The notes below the pieces were generated by a model, which was not told the DNA's origin, did no database searches, and saw only the letters and a list, made by a program, of their open reading frames with translations. Positions 18,701 through 25,707 of a DNA stretch of 50,619 nucleotides are shown one piece after another; the stretch's first letter is position 1; every line of letters begins with the position of its first letter. The stretch is from JBMTVN01 sp046047235 (GTDB taxonomy: Bacteria; Verrucomicrobiota; Verrucomicrobiia; Limisphaerales; JAHDYP01): NCBI GenBank assembly GCA_046047235.1, contig JBJOII010000014.1, positions 1 through 50,619 on the forward strand. The letters are read 5' to 3'. Made by a program: the position numbers and the translations under genes.

Positions 18701-20420
18701 TGATCTCCACTCTGGCCAACCCCGTCGGCAGTTGCGCACTCACTAAACTCCTCGCAGCAGCATGACGGTTCTCAGCATCCACATCCGCTTCAGGTTGATC
18801 CACGTAATACTGCGAACCCAAGGCATCCAAACTCACCACGGAAACGGTCCCGCTCCCCACGCTTACGTCACCCACGGCACTAAACAGATCACCCCAGCTC
18901 AACCCACCATAACTCCGCACCGACGACTGGTCGTCACCCAACGCGTCATACCGCAGGTTATCCACACCCCAACAAACCAGATGGCCTCCCCCATTCGCGT
19001 AATCCAGTAACTGGGTGAACTGGTTGTCCGTTACCTGGGACGCCTCGGAAACCACCACGACCGGATAACCGGCTAGATCCGTCGCAGTGAAGGCATCCGC
19101 CAAACCTAGCCCGTCCCCGCCAAATGCCACGTCATATCCCAAACCCAAGTCCTTCAACAAATAGGCCGCCCCCAAATACCAATAGTGGCTGCCTCCATCC
19201 ATCGGTAATGTCCCCAACTGCCCCGGGCGCGTGTGCAACGCGGTCGCCAACGGATAAAATACCGCCAACTCGCTCTCTAATGCCCCCGTCAGCTGCGACT
19301 CAAAGCGCCGGGCCATCCGCGCAATGCCCGATGTTGCTGGATAATCATCCTGAAAGGTCCCCACCCCCTGGTTCACCACCGACTCAGCCAGGAACACGGA
19401 CCGCACCGCCGCCGAGGTCTGCGGCGGCTCGTTCCAGCTCTCAAACCGGTTCCCGTAGGTCTTAAGATTCGCCCGGAATACCGGCTCCAAGGAATATCCC
19501 TTGTGGTAATCCCAGCTCTGCCCCGAAAAATGGGTCTCCCCCAAGTCCCATGCCGCATACTCGCTCAAAAACCATCGGTCGGCCGGCCGCTGGATAAAAC
19601 CATAACGGTTAAAGGCAAATCCAACCTCCCGTCCAGATAACGCCGCGTATTCATTCACCTGCGTCACCAATGCCCCCAGAATCGTACGTTCATTGGCCCG
19701 CAAGAAGGCCTGCCACAACCGCCATGGCTTACTCTGCGCCAGAACTACCCCCCCAAGGAGTGTCGTCTCATCCCCATGATTCGCCTCGGTCACCCCTTGC
19801 CCCCGCAGCCAATCACCGAAATCAAAGCTCGCGATGTCATAAGTCGCGTCAAACATCCCCTGCAACGCCGTCAGGTCGTATCGTCCATTCAACCACTCAC
19901 GAAAAGCCTGCATCGTCAGCGCATCAAACGGCCCTGCAGACCCGAGCGCTACCCATGCCGTGTCATAATGAATGTAGTCCACCCCGGCATCCACATACGC
20001 CTTGGCCACCGCAAGCAACGCAGCCTGCGTCTCCGTCGCAAAAATGCTCACCCCCGAATCATTCAAATCCAGATCCACCGAGTGAGACGCAACTGACAAC
20101 GTCCCCTCAACATACCCCGATTCGTTCAAGGAAAACGGCGATAACGTCGCATAGGCTGAATAGGCCTGGCCGCGCTCCTGAATCCACTCGACCTGCGGCG
20201 CCAACTCCACCGCGCTCATGCTCTCACTCAACTCCCCGGCGGCATCCACCCGGAGCGTCGGATACACCCCCGCAGCCGTCGCTGCGTCACCTCGCCTAAA
20301 TTGCTGAGCCGCAGATTCAAACCCGCGCAACAGCAGACCGTCCGGTTTGTTAACCGCCGCCTGTCCCGCGATGGACAGCGCAGCAAGCACTCCAAGAAGT
20401 AGACTCTTCCTCGTTACCAT
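15726..20420 (-). CDS. Giant secreted glycosidase-like protein with five Ig-like domains and a ubiquitin-like domain
   Basis: A 1,564-residue protein with a signal peptide (MVTRKSLLLGVLAALSIAGQAA). Residues about 30-370 look like a TIM-barrel glycosidase (VDAGVDYIHYDTAW, SWNEPPQ). Residues about 370-560 resemble the trimerisation-like alpha/beta domain of GH42-type enzymes (YPVVVVSEASQVTDNQF, GGGHLVCWG). Beta-sandwich regions follow to about 900. Then come five Ig-like domains (about 902-1345), a Gly9 linker after the second, and a ubiquitin-like beta-grasp domain (1353-1429). The tail has a Ca-binding thrombospondin-3-like motif (DDYDGDGVPNILEYAFG), a common Verrucomicrobiota C-terminal module. 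Catalytic residues were not assigned, so the substrate is open; polysaccharide binding or cleavage at the cell surface is an inference. It is transcribed divergently from another secreted protein. Confidence 0.8.
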   Translation of the reverse strand: MVTRKSLLLGVLAALSIAGQAAVNKPDGLLLRGFESAAQQFRRGDAATAAGVYPTLRVDAAGELSESMSAVELAPQVEWIQERGQAYSAYATLSPFSLNESGYVEGTLSVASHSVDLDLNDSGVSIFATETQAALLAVAKAYVDAGVDYIHYDTAWVALGSAGPFDALTMQAFREWLNGRYDLTALQGMFDATYDIASFDFGDWLRGQGVTEANHGDETTLLGGVVLAQSKPWRLWQAFLRANERTILGALVTQVNEYAALSGREVGFAFNRYGFIQRPADRWFLSEYAAWDLGETHFSGQSWDYHKGYSLEPVFRANLKTYGNRFESWNEPPQTSAAVRSVFLAESVVNQGVGTFQDDYPATSGIARMARRFESQLTGALESELAVFYPLATALHTRPGQLGTLPMDGGSHYWYLGAAYLLKDLGLGYDVAFGGDGLGLADAFTATDLAGYPVVVVSEASQVTDNQFTQLLDYANGGGHLVCWGVDNLRYDALGDDQSSVRSYGGLSWGDLFSAVGDVSVGSGTVSVVSLDALGSQYYVDQPEADVDAENRHAAARSLVSAQLPTGLARVEITGASGVRAVSHLDGADGSEVHHLLNYTFNSVGTGVTLHQDLVVTLDPPAAYTGETMVVSYVADSESDPTELVYVEGGDGRLTVTVPSLTYWGILRVGSVMSGNPHPAVPPVAYFNPLFDYEVFRQDGIRSLVYNASSYEGFSGLQVFYQLKEEGTGLFGDWTAGELLADPGASWVENGLVDITLPQEGHYRLQLVATDLSGATNSLMSGSWDTEIGYDTTPPDTSGLSVVETGGGVANDAVVDSVFTPTVQVSGAADSISGISQMLWDWTLDDGSTLDGGGLQGGDHILDLPPIVEGAYGRYTLSVRFQNRAELWDETRVAYSFVYAIPPVYVGAGETRDVMQGDGVSFSLDFSNSYGNPVIEWFKDGELIADQVEASLNLGFVSASASGTYQAIISNVAGSVTSPEFVLSVSVPLEITRQPSGATVNAGESFTLSVEAVGTGELQYQWMLNNVDIPGATGATYTVASADRAQNQGPHRVRVTDDLGEVTSNSAFVTVNGGGGGGGGGLQISQQPQGMNVQEGQPFSLSVQASGGVGTIRYQWMFNGADIPGANGSIYSVASAVKAQHEGNYQVRVMDDVSTLQSQMAVVTVGGSVANGPTITQQPQSTTVQQGQGFSLSVAAVGTGALIYQWTKDGVDLPGATGPNFNVPSAVKSQHEGTYRVRATDPNGTVLSDPAVVTVNTVPAGGPTIGQQPQGVNTVEGSPFALSVQATGAGTLRYQWIKDGIALPGATGPSYSVGAAVKSVHEGSYQVRVMDDSGETMSSMVNVIITPSSGVVFDITIQLPDQGTLIIDVMAEDTVASLKSRLASEVGIPAGEQSLWLAGVELADNQQTLGFYGVQASDVLELQAAKPPGADYGNWSSQHFSPGEPNSQMGDDYDGDGVPNILEYAFGTSPTVGEVHSDNHPKSVRSGDRLRITFRRAIDAADLVWGVDTADDPMGPWITTAQTDWVEISREDQGDGTELVVWENVAGLSGVKFFRVTVSEAALP
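16134..16364 (-). other. Ubiquitin-like (beta-grasp) domain in the secreted multi-Ig protein
   Basis: Residues 1353-1429 align along nearly the whole of ubiquitin with few gaps. Strand 1 is FDITIQLPDQGTLIIDV. A ubiquitin-style helix start follows (EDTVASLKSRLASEVGIP, compare SDTIENVKAKIQDKEGIP). Then come EQSLWLAGVELADN (compare QQRLIFAGKQLEDG), TLGFYGVQ (compare TLSDYNIQ) and DVLELQ. The Ile44 patch residue is Trp here, and the C-terminal RLRGG is replaced by AAKPPG with protein continuing beyond it. It therefore cannot be conjugated like ubiquitin and is probably a structural or binding module. Confidence 0.8.
16385..17715 (-). repeat. Five tandem Ig-like domain repeats, about 250-270 bp each
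   Basis: Within the giant secreted gene, Ig-like units run at about 17715-17465, 17466-17215, 17180-16925, 16908-16660 and 16645-16385. The last four share a Q-Q-P / Q-P opening (ITRQPSG, ISQQPQG, ITQQPQS, IGQQPQG), a core YQWM/YQWT/YQWI, a G-A-T/N-G turn and a closing H-E-G-x-Y-R/Q-V-R strand. The first unit is more divergent (VEWFKDGELI-like). They have diverged enough to be stable but could still recombine. Confidence 0.8.
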
Positions 20421-20677
20421 TGTGTAGTGTGTTGATTACCAGTGTGTTACTCAATGCGCCGCTACGACGCTTCCTAAGGCCATCGGCAACCGCGCCGATG
20501 AACTTGAGCCGCCAAAGCAGGACGCGCGCCCGGAAAGCACCCTACACACAGATTCTCAAGCACTTACGATCACTATCGTATCCACGCTTTCTCACAGACA
20601 AACTCATCCAGGAGTTGCCCGTCCCGGACAATCCCTCTTGCGAGTTTTTGGAAAAAGGACTGATCTTGCAGTTGATC
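20421..20677. promoter_or_regulatory. Divergent promoter region of two secreted-protein genes
   Basis: These 257 bp separate the minus-strand multi-Ig gene from the plus-strand hypothetical secreted gene, so both promoters should lie here. No element matches consensus well. A perfect 7-bp hairpin, CATCGGC-AACCGC-GCCGATG, occupies 20481-20500, and ACGAT-CACT-ATCGT lies near 20567-20580. Either could be an operator. Confidence 0.45.
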
Positions 20678-21835
20678 ATGAAGACGGCCCCCTACCGGAC
20701 CATACGTTACGCGTGGGTCACTCCCCTGCTGCTGTGCCACAACCTGAACGTCCACGCTCAAAGAATCACCGCCGCGCTCGAACACCCCCCCCGCGCAATC
20801 ACGCTGCAGTGCCCCGCCCAGCCGGGCCTCTCCTACTCTGTCCAAAATGCCGACACCCCAGCAGGCCCCTGGACTCCCTCCGCCACTCTCCAAGCTGATA
20901 ATCAAACGCTCCAGTGGAGCAGCACCATCTTAACCACCGAGCGCCAGCGCTACTTTCGGATCATTGCCCAAACACCCGCAAACGAAACCTCAACCCTGCT
21001 GGCCAGCGCTCAGCTTCCCAACCTGATAGGCACCACCGCACTGGACAGCGCCAATATCGCCGCGCAAGCCGCCTTTCTGGCCAGCATCCTCGGAGCTGGC
21101 GGATCCCAGTTACTAACCACCGGCACCCTTCAGGAAACCTCCACGGGCTGGACCTATGCCACCAGCCCCAGCGATCGCCTCCATGTGCAGTTCCAGTCCG
21201 GAACGAATATGACCTACCGCATCTCCACCATGACCGGCAACTTTAACTCAGATGCAACGGCTTACCTGGAATCACCCCACGAGTTCCACTACCAGTTCAC
21301 CCAGCCCGGCCTGGCCGACATCGCCTTCACCAACCGACTCACCGCAGTCAATTGCCAGTTCCTCATCTCAGCCCAAGGGACCCTCACAGCAGAGCACGTA
21401 GACTACACCTTGAACGTCACACAACATGGCACCTACTGCGTGGACAACAGCAACGGATACGAATTGCTCAACGACGTGACTACCACCGGCTCCGCGGAGG
21501 CCGCCAACTACTCCATCACCCTCAATCATCGATGGCGACATAACCTCATCGGAGGCGGAGGCGGAAACGCCTCCTCAGTCGAGGAATGGAACAACAATCA
21601 ACTCACCCTCGGCCCCAACAGCTATTCCTGGCAAAACGTGAAAATACAGAAATCGTTCCTGAATGGAAAACCCTCCAGCCTCGACACGTATTGGCTCGCC
21701 ACTGGCCTCGTGCTCCGCAACGGAGACACGTTCGGAACCTATCGGCTCGACCCCGCGCCTCTCGAAGGGAGGATCAAGATCGTTCTTCAAATCCCCGGAG
21801 AATCCCTGGTGCTCGAATCGTGGAATGTCCTCTAA
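20678..21835 (+). CDS. Hypothetical secreted protein
   Basis: A 385-residue protein. I chose ATG 20678 because it opens a signal peptide (MKTAPYRTIRYAWVTPLLLCHNLNVHAQ); the frame is open to 20420, but that part has no export signal. Residues about 30-100 resemble a small beta domain common in Verrucomicrobiota secreted proteins (LQCPAQPGLSYSVQNADTP ... RYFRIIAQTP). The rest, about 105-385, is beta-rich and is not recognised. It contains a Gly-rich turn (LIGGGGGNASS) and two cysteines that might form a disulfide. It is divergent from the multi-Ig gene and convergent with cusA, only 31 nt from its stop. No function can be assigned. Confidence 0.65.
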   Translation: MKTAPYRTIRYAWVTPLLLCHNLNVHAQRITAALEHPPRAITLQCPAQPGLSYSVQNADTPAGPWTPSATLQADNQTLQWSSTILTTERQRYFRIIAQTPANETSTLLASAQLPNLIGTTALDSANIAAQAAFLASILGAGGSQLLTTGTLQETSTGWTYATSPSDRLHVQFQSGTNMTYRISTMTGNFNSDATAYLESPHEFHYQFTQPGLADIAFTNRLTAVNCQFLISAQGTLTAEHVDYTLNVTQHGTYCVDNSNGYELLNDVTTTGSAEAANYSITLNHRWRHNLIGGGGGNASSVEEWNNNQLTLGPNSYSWQNVKIQKSFLNGKPSSLDTYWLATGLVLRNGDTFGTYRLDPAPLEGRIKIVLQIPGESLVLESWNVL

Positions 21836-21866
21836 CACGTCAACCCGCGAAGAAAGACCTTCCCTG

Positions 21867-24800
21867 TTACCCGCCTTTGGAGACCTTCTCCTGTCGCAAT
21901 TCCCGCTCGCGAAGCCATACAAATAACACCGGAGTCACCACCAGAATGTGTAGGAAGCTGCTGAACATGCCCCCAATCACCGGTGCCGCCAACGGACGCA
22001 TGATCTCCGAGCCTGTGCTCGTGCTCCACATGATCGGCAATAAACTCGCCACTGTCGTGGTAACGGTCATCATCTTTGGTCGCAACCGCAACCTCGCCCC
22101 GTCTTGAACCGCCTGCAGTAAATCAGAATAGCCGAACTTCGCGCCCAACTCCTCCCGACGCTTCTTCACCGACTCCTCCAGATAAACCACCATCACGATT
22201 CCCGTCTCAATGGCCACACCAAACAGCGCAATATAACCCACCCAGACAGCCACACTAAACGGATAGCCCAACAGGAATTGCAGCAGCACACCGCCCGTCA
22301 ACGCAAACGGCACCGCCAGTATCACGTGAGCCGCTTCCTTGAACGACCGATACACCATGTAGAGCAGCACAAAGATGATCCCCAGCACGGTCGGCACGAT
22401 AATGCTCAGCTTCTTCTGCGCCCGAAGCTGGCTCTCATACTGCCCGCTCCACTCCAGGGTCATGCCCGGATCGAGCGTAATCTCGCGGGCTATCATCTCC
22501 TTGGCCTCCTGCACAAATCCGCCCAAATCCCGCCCCTGCACGTTCGCCTGAACATACGTCCGCAACCGACCATTCTCACTCGCAATCTCACTGGGCCCCA
22601 CCACCCGCTCAATACTCGCCACCTGCCCCAGCGGAATCACCTTGCCCGACGGGGAAAACACCAGCGCATCACGCAAACGATTCAGGTCGTCCCGTTCATC
22701 CCGCTCATACCGCACTTGAATGGGAAATCGCTCACGCCCCTCAATGGTCGTCGTCACATTCCGACCACCCAGTCCCGCTTCCACCACGTCCATCACGTCC
22801 CGCGCCCGCAACCCATACCTCGCCATCGCAGCCCGATCTACATGAACCTCCAGATACGGTTTGCCCGTGGACCTCGAACTCGCAACCCCGGAGGCACCAC
22901 GAACACTCTTCAGCACTCGCTCAATCTCAAATGCCTTGGACTGGATAGCATCCAAGTCAGCCCCCAACACCTTGACCCCAACCTGGGCACGAATCCCTGT
23001 GCTCAACATCAAGAGCCGACCTTCAATCGGATGAAGAAAACCCGGCACCACACCCGGAACCTCACTCAACTTCGCGTTCAGTTCCTCAATCAGCTTCTCC
23101 TTGGTCATCCCGGGGCGCCACTCCGACTCCGGACGCAGTTCAATCGTCGTCTCAATCATCTCCACCGGCGCCGGATCCGTCGCCGTATCCGATCGCCCCA
23201 GCTTACCCGCAGAAGAGAGCACCTCAGGCACCTCGGACATCACCCGATCCTGCCACGCAATAATCCGCTTTATCTCCGTAAGCGAAGTGCTGGGCAACAG
23301 CACCGGCATAAACAACAAACTGCCCTCATTCAACGTAGGCATGAATTCGCTCCCCATCCCCTCAGTCACCCTCGCGGCAACAACCATGCCCTTCGCACGA
23401 AGCCAGGCCGATACCGGACGGGGCAATCCCGTCACCAAAACCAACGCCACCGCCAGCAAAACTCCGGCAAAGGAAATGACCATCGCCCTCCGCCGCAACG
23501 CCCAGCGCAAAACCGGATCATACAACCCCAGAATCCGCCGCATCAGCCAGTTGTCCTCCTCTCGCCTAAAGGGACCGCGCACCAAAAACGAACACAACAC
23601 CGGAACCAGAATGACCGCCAGCAACGTCGAGCCGATCATCGCAAACGTCTTGGTGAATGCCAGCGGCTGAAACAACTTCCCTTCCTCTCCTTCCAGGGAA
23701 AACACCGGCACAAACGCCAGGATAATGATCAACATCGCGAAAAAGATCGGCCGCCCCACCTGCCTCGCCGCTTCCAAGGTCAACGACCACACCTCTTCAC
23801 GCGTCAATGAGCCACCTCCACGCCCCGCCTCCGCCCGCTCACAATGACGAATCACGTTCTCCGCCATCACGATGCTCGCGTCCACCAACACCCCAATCGC
23901 AATCGCAATGCCGCTCAGCGACATAATGTTTGAGGTAATCCCAAACTCCTTCATCAGGATGAAGGAGATGAGAATCGACAACGGCAACGGCAATGTGACG
24001 ATCAGCACGCTGCGGAAGTGCCAGAGGAACAGAATGTGCACCAAGGCCACCAGCAGGATCTCCTCGCTCAATGCCCGCTTCAGGGTCGCAATCGATCGCC
24101 CAATCAACGTGCTCCGATCATAGAACGGCCGAATGCTCACCCCCGGCGGAAGACTGGCCGAAATCTGCGCAGTCTTCTGCTTCACCCCCTCAATCACTGC
24201 CAAGGCGTTCTCCCCCGAACGCATCACCACCACACCCCCTACAACCTCCCGCCCATCCACGTCCAGGGCACCCCGACGAAAATCACCTCCCAGCTGAACT
24301 GTCGCCACATCCTTCAAATACACCGGCACCCCATCAGCCTCCCGCAACACAACACCCTCCAAGTCAGCCGCCGATTCCACCAGTCCAACCCCACGAACCA
24401 CAAACTCCATCCCGCTCTCCTCAATCACCTTGCCGCCCACGTTGAGATTGCTCTGCCTGACCGCGTCCATCACCTGCTGCAAGGTCACGCCTCGCGCCCT
24501 CATGCTAAACGGAGACACCTCAATCTGATATTGCCGCACAAAACCACCCACACTCCCAACCTCCGCCACCCCGGAAACTGCGTTCAACTGATACCGCACG
24601 AACCAGTCCTGCAAGGAACGTAACTCTGACAGGTCGTAACCCCGCTCCGGAGCAGCCGCCGGATCAACATGGAGATAATATTGATACACCCACCCAAGCC
24701 CCGTTGCATCCGGCCCCAAACGCGGCAAAACCCCCGCAGGCATCAATTCCCCCAGGAAATTCAACCGCTCCAACACCCTCGACCTCGCAAAATAATTGTC

Positions 24801-25103
24801 GATCTCATCCTCAAAGATCACTGTCACAAAGCTGAATCCAAACATGGAGGAGGCACGGACGGTCTTCACCCCCGCCAACCCCTGCAGGTTCACGGTCAAA
24901 GGATACGTGACCTGATCCTCCACCTCTTGCGGACTCCTCCCCGGCCAGTCCGCAAACACAATCACCTGGTTCTCACTCAGGTCGGGAATCGCATCCACCG
25001 GGGTCTGGTAGACCGCACGGATCCCCCACCCCAAGAGAAACAAAGTGCCGCACAGAACCAAAAAGCGGTTCTTTAAGGACCATTCAATAAGACGGTAAAT
25101 CAT
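21867..25103 (-). CDS. cusA: CusA/CzcA-type heavy-metal RND efflux pump
   Basis: A 1,078-residue inner-membrane proton-driven transporter of the HME-RND family, which exports metal ions through a tripartite envelope pump. ATG 25103 begins the usual MIYRLIEWSLKNRF and is preceded by AGGGAAAA; the frame is open to 25205 but that part overlaps the upstream gene. The transmembrane-4 motif GVLVDASIVMAENVIRH carries the single-acid pattern seen in CusA-type Cu(I)/Ag(I) pumps rather than the two-acid CzcA pattern. GSEFMPTLNEGSLLFMP and RVTEGMGSEFM supply methionines in the periplasmic cleft region. Length and layout (12 predicted membrane helices, two large periplasmic loops) are normal. It is the last gene of a cusB-DUF3347-cusA operon. 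No CusC outer-membrane channel gene lies in the window. Confidence 0.92.
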   Translation of the reverse strand: MIYRLIEWSLKNRFLVLCGTLFLLGWGIRAVYQTPVDAIPDLSENQVIVFADWPGRSPQEVEDQVTYPLTVNLQGLAGVKTVRASSMFGFSFVTVIFEDEIDNYFARSRVLERLNFLGELMPAGVLPRLGPDATGLGWVYQYYLHVDPAAAPERGYDLSELRSLQDWFVRYQLNAVSGVAEVGSVGGFVRQYQIEVSPFSMRARGVTLQQVMDAVRQSNLNVGGKVIEESGMEFVVRGVGLVESAADLEGVVLREADGVPVYLKDVATVQLGGDFRRGALDVDGREVVGGVVVMRSGENALAVIEGVKQKTAQISASLPPGVSIRPFYDRSTLIGRSIATLKRALSEEILLVALVHILFLWHFRSVLIVTLPLPLSILISFILMKEFGITSNIMSLSGIAIAIGVLVDASIVMAENVIRHCERAEAGRGGGSLTREEVWSLTLEAARQVGRPIFFAMLIIILAFVPVFSLEGEEGKLFQPLAFTKTFAMIGSTLLAVILVPVLCSFLVRGPFRREEDNWLMRRILGLYDPVLRWALRRRAMVISFAGVLLAVALVLVTGLPRPVSAWLRAKGMVVAARVTEGMGSEFMPTLNEGSLLFMPVLLPSTSLTEIKRIIAWQDRVMSEVPEVLSSAGKLGRSDTATDPAPVEMIETTIELRPESEWRPGMTKEKLIEELNAKLSEVPGVVPGFLHPIEGRLLMLSTGIRAQVGVKVLGADLDAIQSKAFEIERVLKSVRGASGVASSRSTGKPYLEVHVDRAAMARYGLRARDVMDVVEAGLGGRNVTTTIEGRERFPIQVRYERDERDDLNRLRDALVFSPSGKVIPLGQVASIERVVGPSEIASENGRLRTYVQANVQGRDLGGFVQEAKEMIAREITLDPGMTLEWSGQYESQLRAQKKLSIIVPTVLGIIFVLLYMVYRSFKEAAHVILAVPFALTGGVLLQFLLGYPFSVAVWVGYIALFGVAIETGIVMVVYLEESVKKRREELGAKFGYSDLLQAVQDGARLRLRPKMMTVTTTVASLLPIMWSTSTGSEIMRPLAAPVIGGMFSSFLHILVVTPVLFVWLRERELRQEKVSKGG

Positions 25104-25137
25104 GGCTGCTTTTCCCTGATCAATCCACGCATCCGCC

Positions 25138-25656
25138 TCAGGGCAAGACCTCTGATCCGCACTCCAACATCGAGGCACCATGATAAGGGTTGCGCAAAGG
25201 CCCATCGACCTGAACCCATAACCCCGGAGCCTGCGTCATCGGACAATGATACACCTTCCAATCACCCAGCTCAGGATTCCCCGCACGCATCCGCTTCACC
25301 ACCTCCACCAATTGCGTGCTCATCAACAAGAACCGCCGCCTCGCCACCTCCAGATCTACCGATTCAATAATGTTCGCATGCACCGACATCCTGCGTAACA
25401 GCTCATAGAGCTCATGCTCCGTCCCTAGCCCGCGGAGGACTTCAGGCAACGCCGATGCCACCTCCGCATGCACCTGGTTAAAGCCGGCAAGGTCATCAGC
25501 CGCAAGCGCAGTACTCATCCCGGCAGCCAACTCAACAAAGCTCTTCAATAAACCAAGCTCATCCCCCGTAACCACCACCGGCGATCGCCGGCCACGCACA
25601 TTCCCGGATTTCACCACCGCAGCCGGCTTCGCCGCCATCTGCATCGGCTGGCTCAC
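25138..25656 (-). CDS. Stand-alone DUF3347 domain protein in the copper efflux operon
   Basis: Up to 172 residues, almost all a DUF3347 domain: a helical part (about 30-130) followed by the signature end VYHCPMTQAPGLWVQVDG ... NPYHGASMLECG, with two conserved Cys plus Met and His that suggest metal binding. The same domain forms the C-terminal part of the adjacent CusB, so this looks like a duplicated, freestanding copy. The start is uncertain: GTG 25656 or ATG 25644, both with weak ribosome-binding sites, although AAAGGAG lies about 35 nt upstream and the frame is open through it. No signal peptide is evident from these starts, which is odd for a presumed periplasmic metal carrier. It lies 51 nt after cusB and 34 nt before cusA. 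Confidence 0.8.
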   Translation of the reverse strand: MSQPMQMAAKPAAVVKSGNVRGRRSPVVVTGDELGLLKSFVELAAGMSTALAADDLAGFNQVHAEVASALPEVLRGLGTEHELYELLRRMSVHANIIESVDLEVARRRFLLMSTQLVEVVKRMRAGNPELGDWKVYHCPMTQAPGLWVQVDGPLRNPYHGASMLECGSEVLP

Positions 25657-25707
25657 ACCCGACTGCGAACCCTGATGGTCAGTGAGGTTCTCCTTTCTCG
25701 TGCTGGA

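Noticed and set aside
20420..20677. An 86-codon N-terminal extension of the hypothetical secreted gene
   Set aside because: The extension is basic and unstructured and starts at the divergent gene's start codon; the signal peptide begins at ATG 20678.
22278..23810. A 510-codon plus-strand frame opposite cusA
   Set aside because: It is Arg/His/Gln-rich low-complexity sequence antisense to a conserved RND pump; a compositional shadow.
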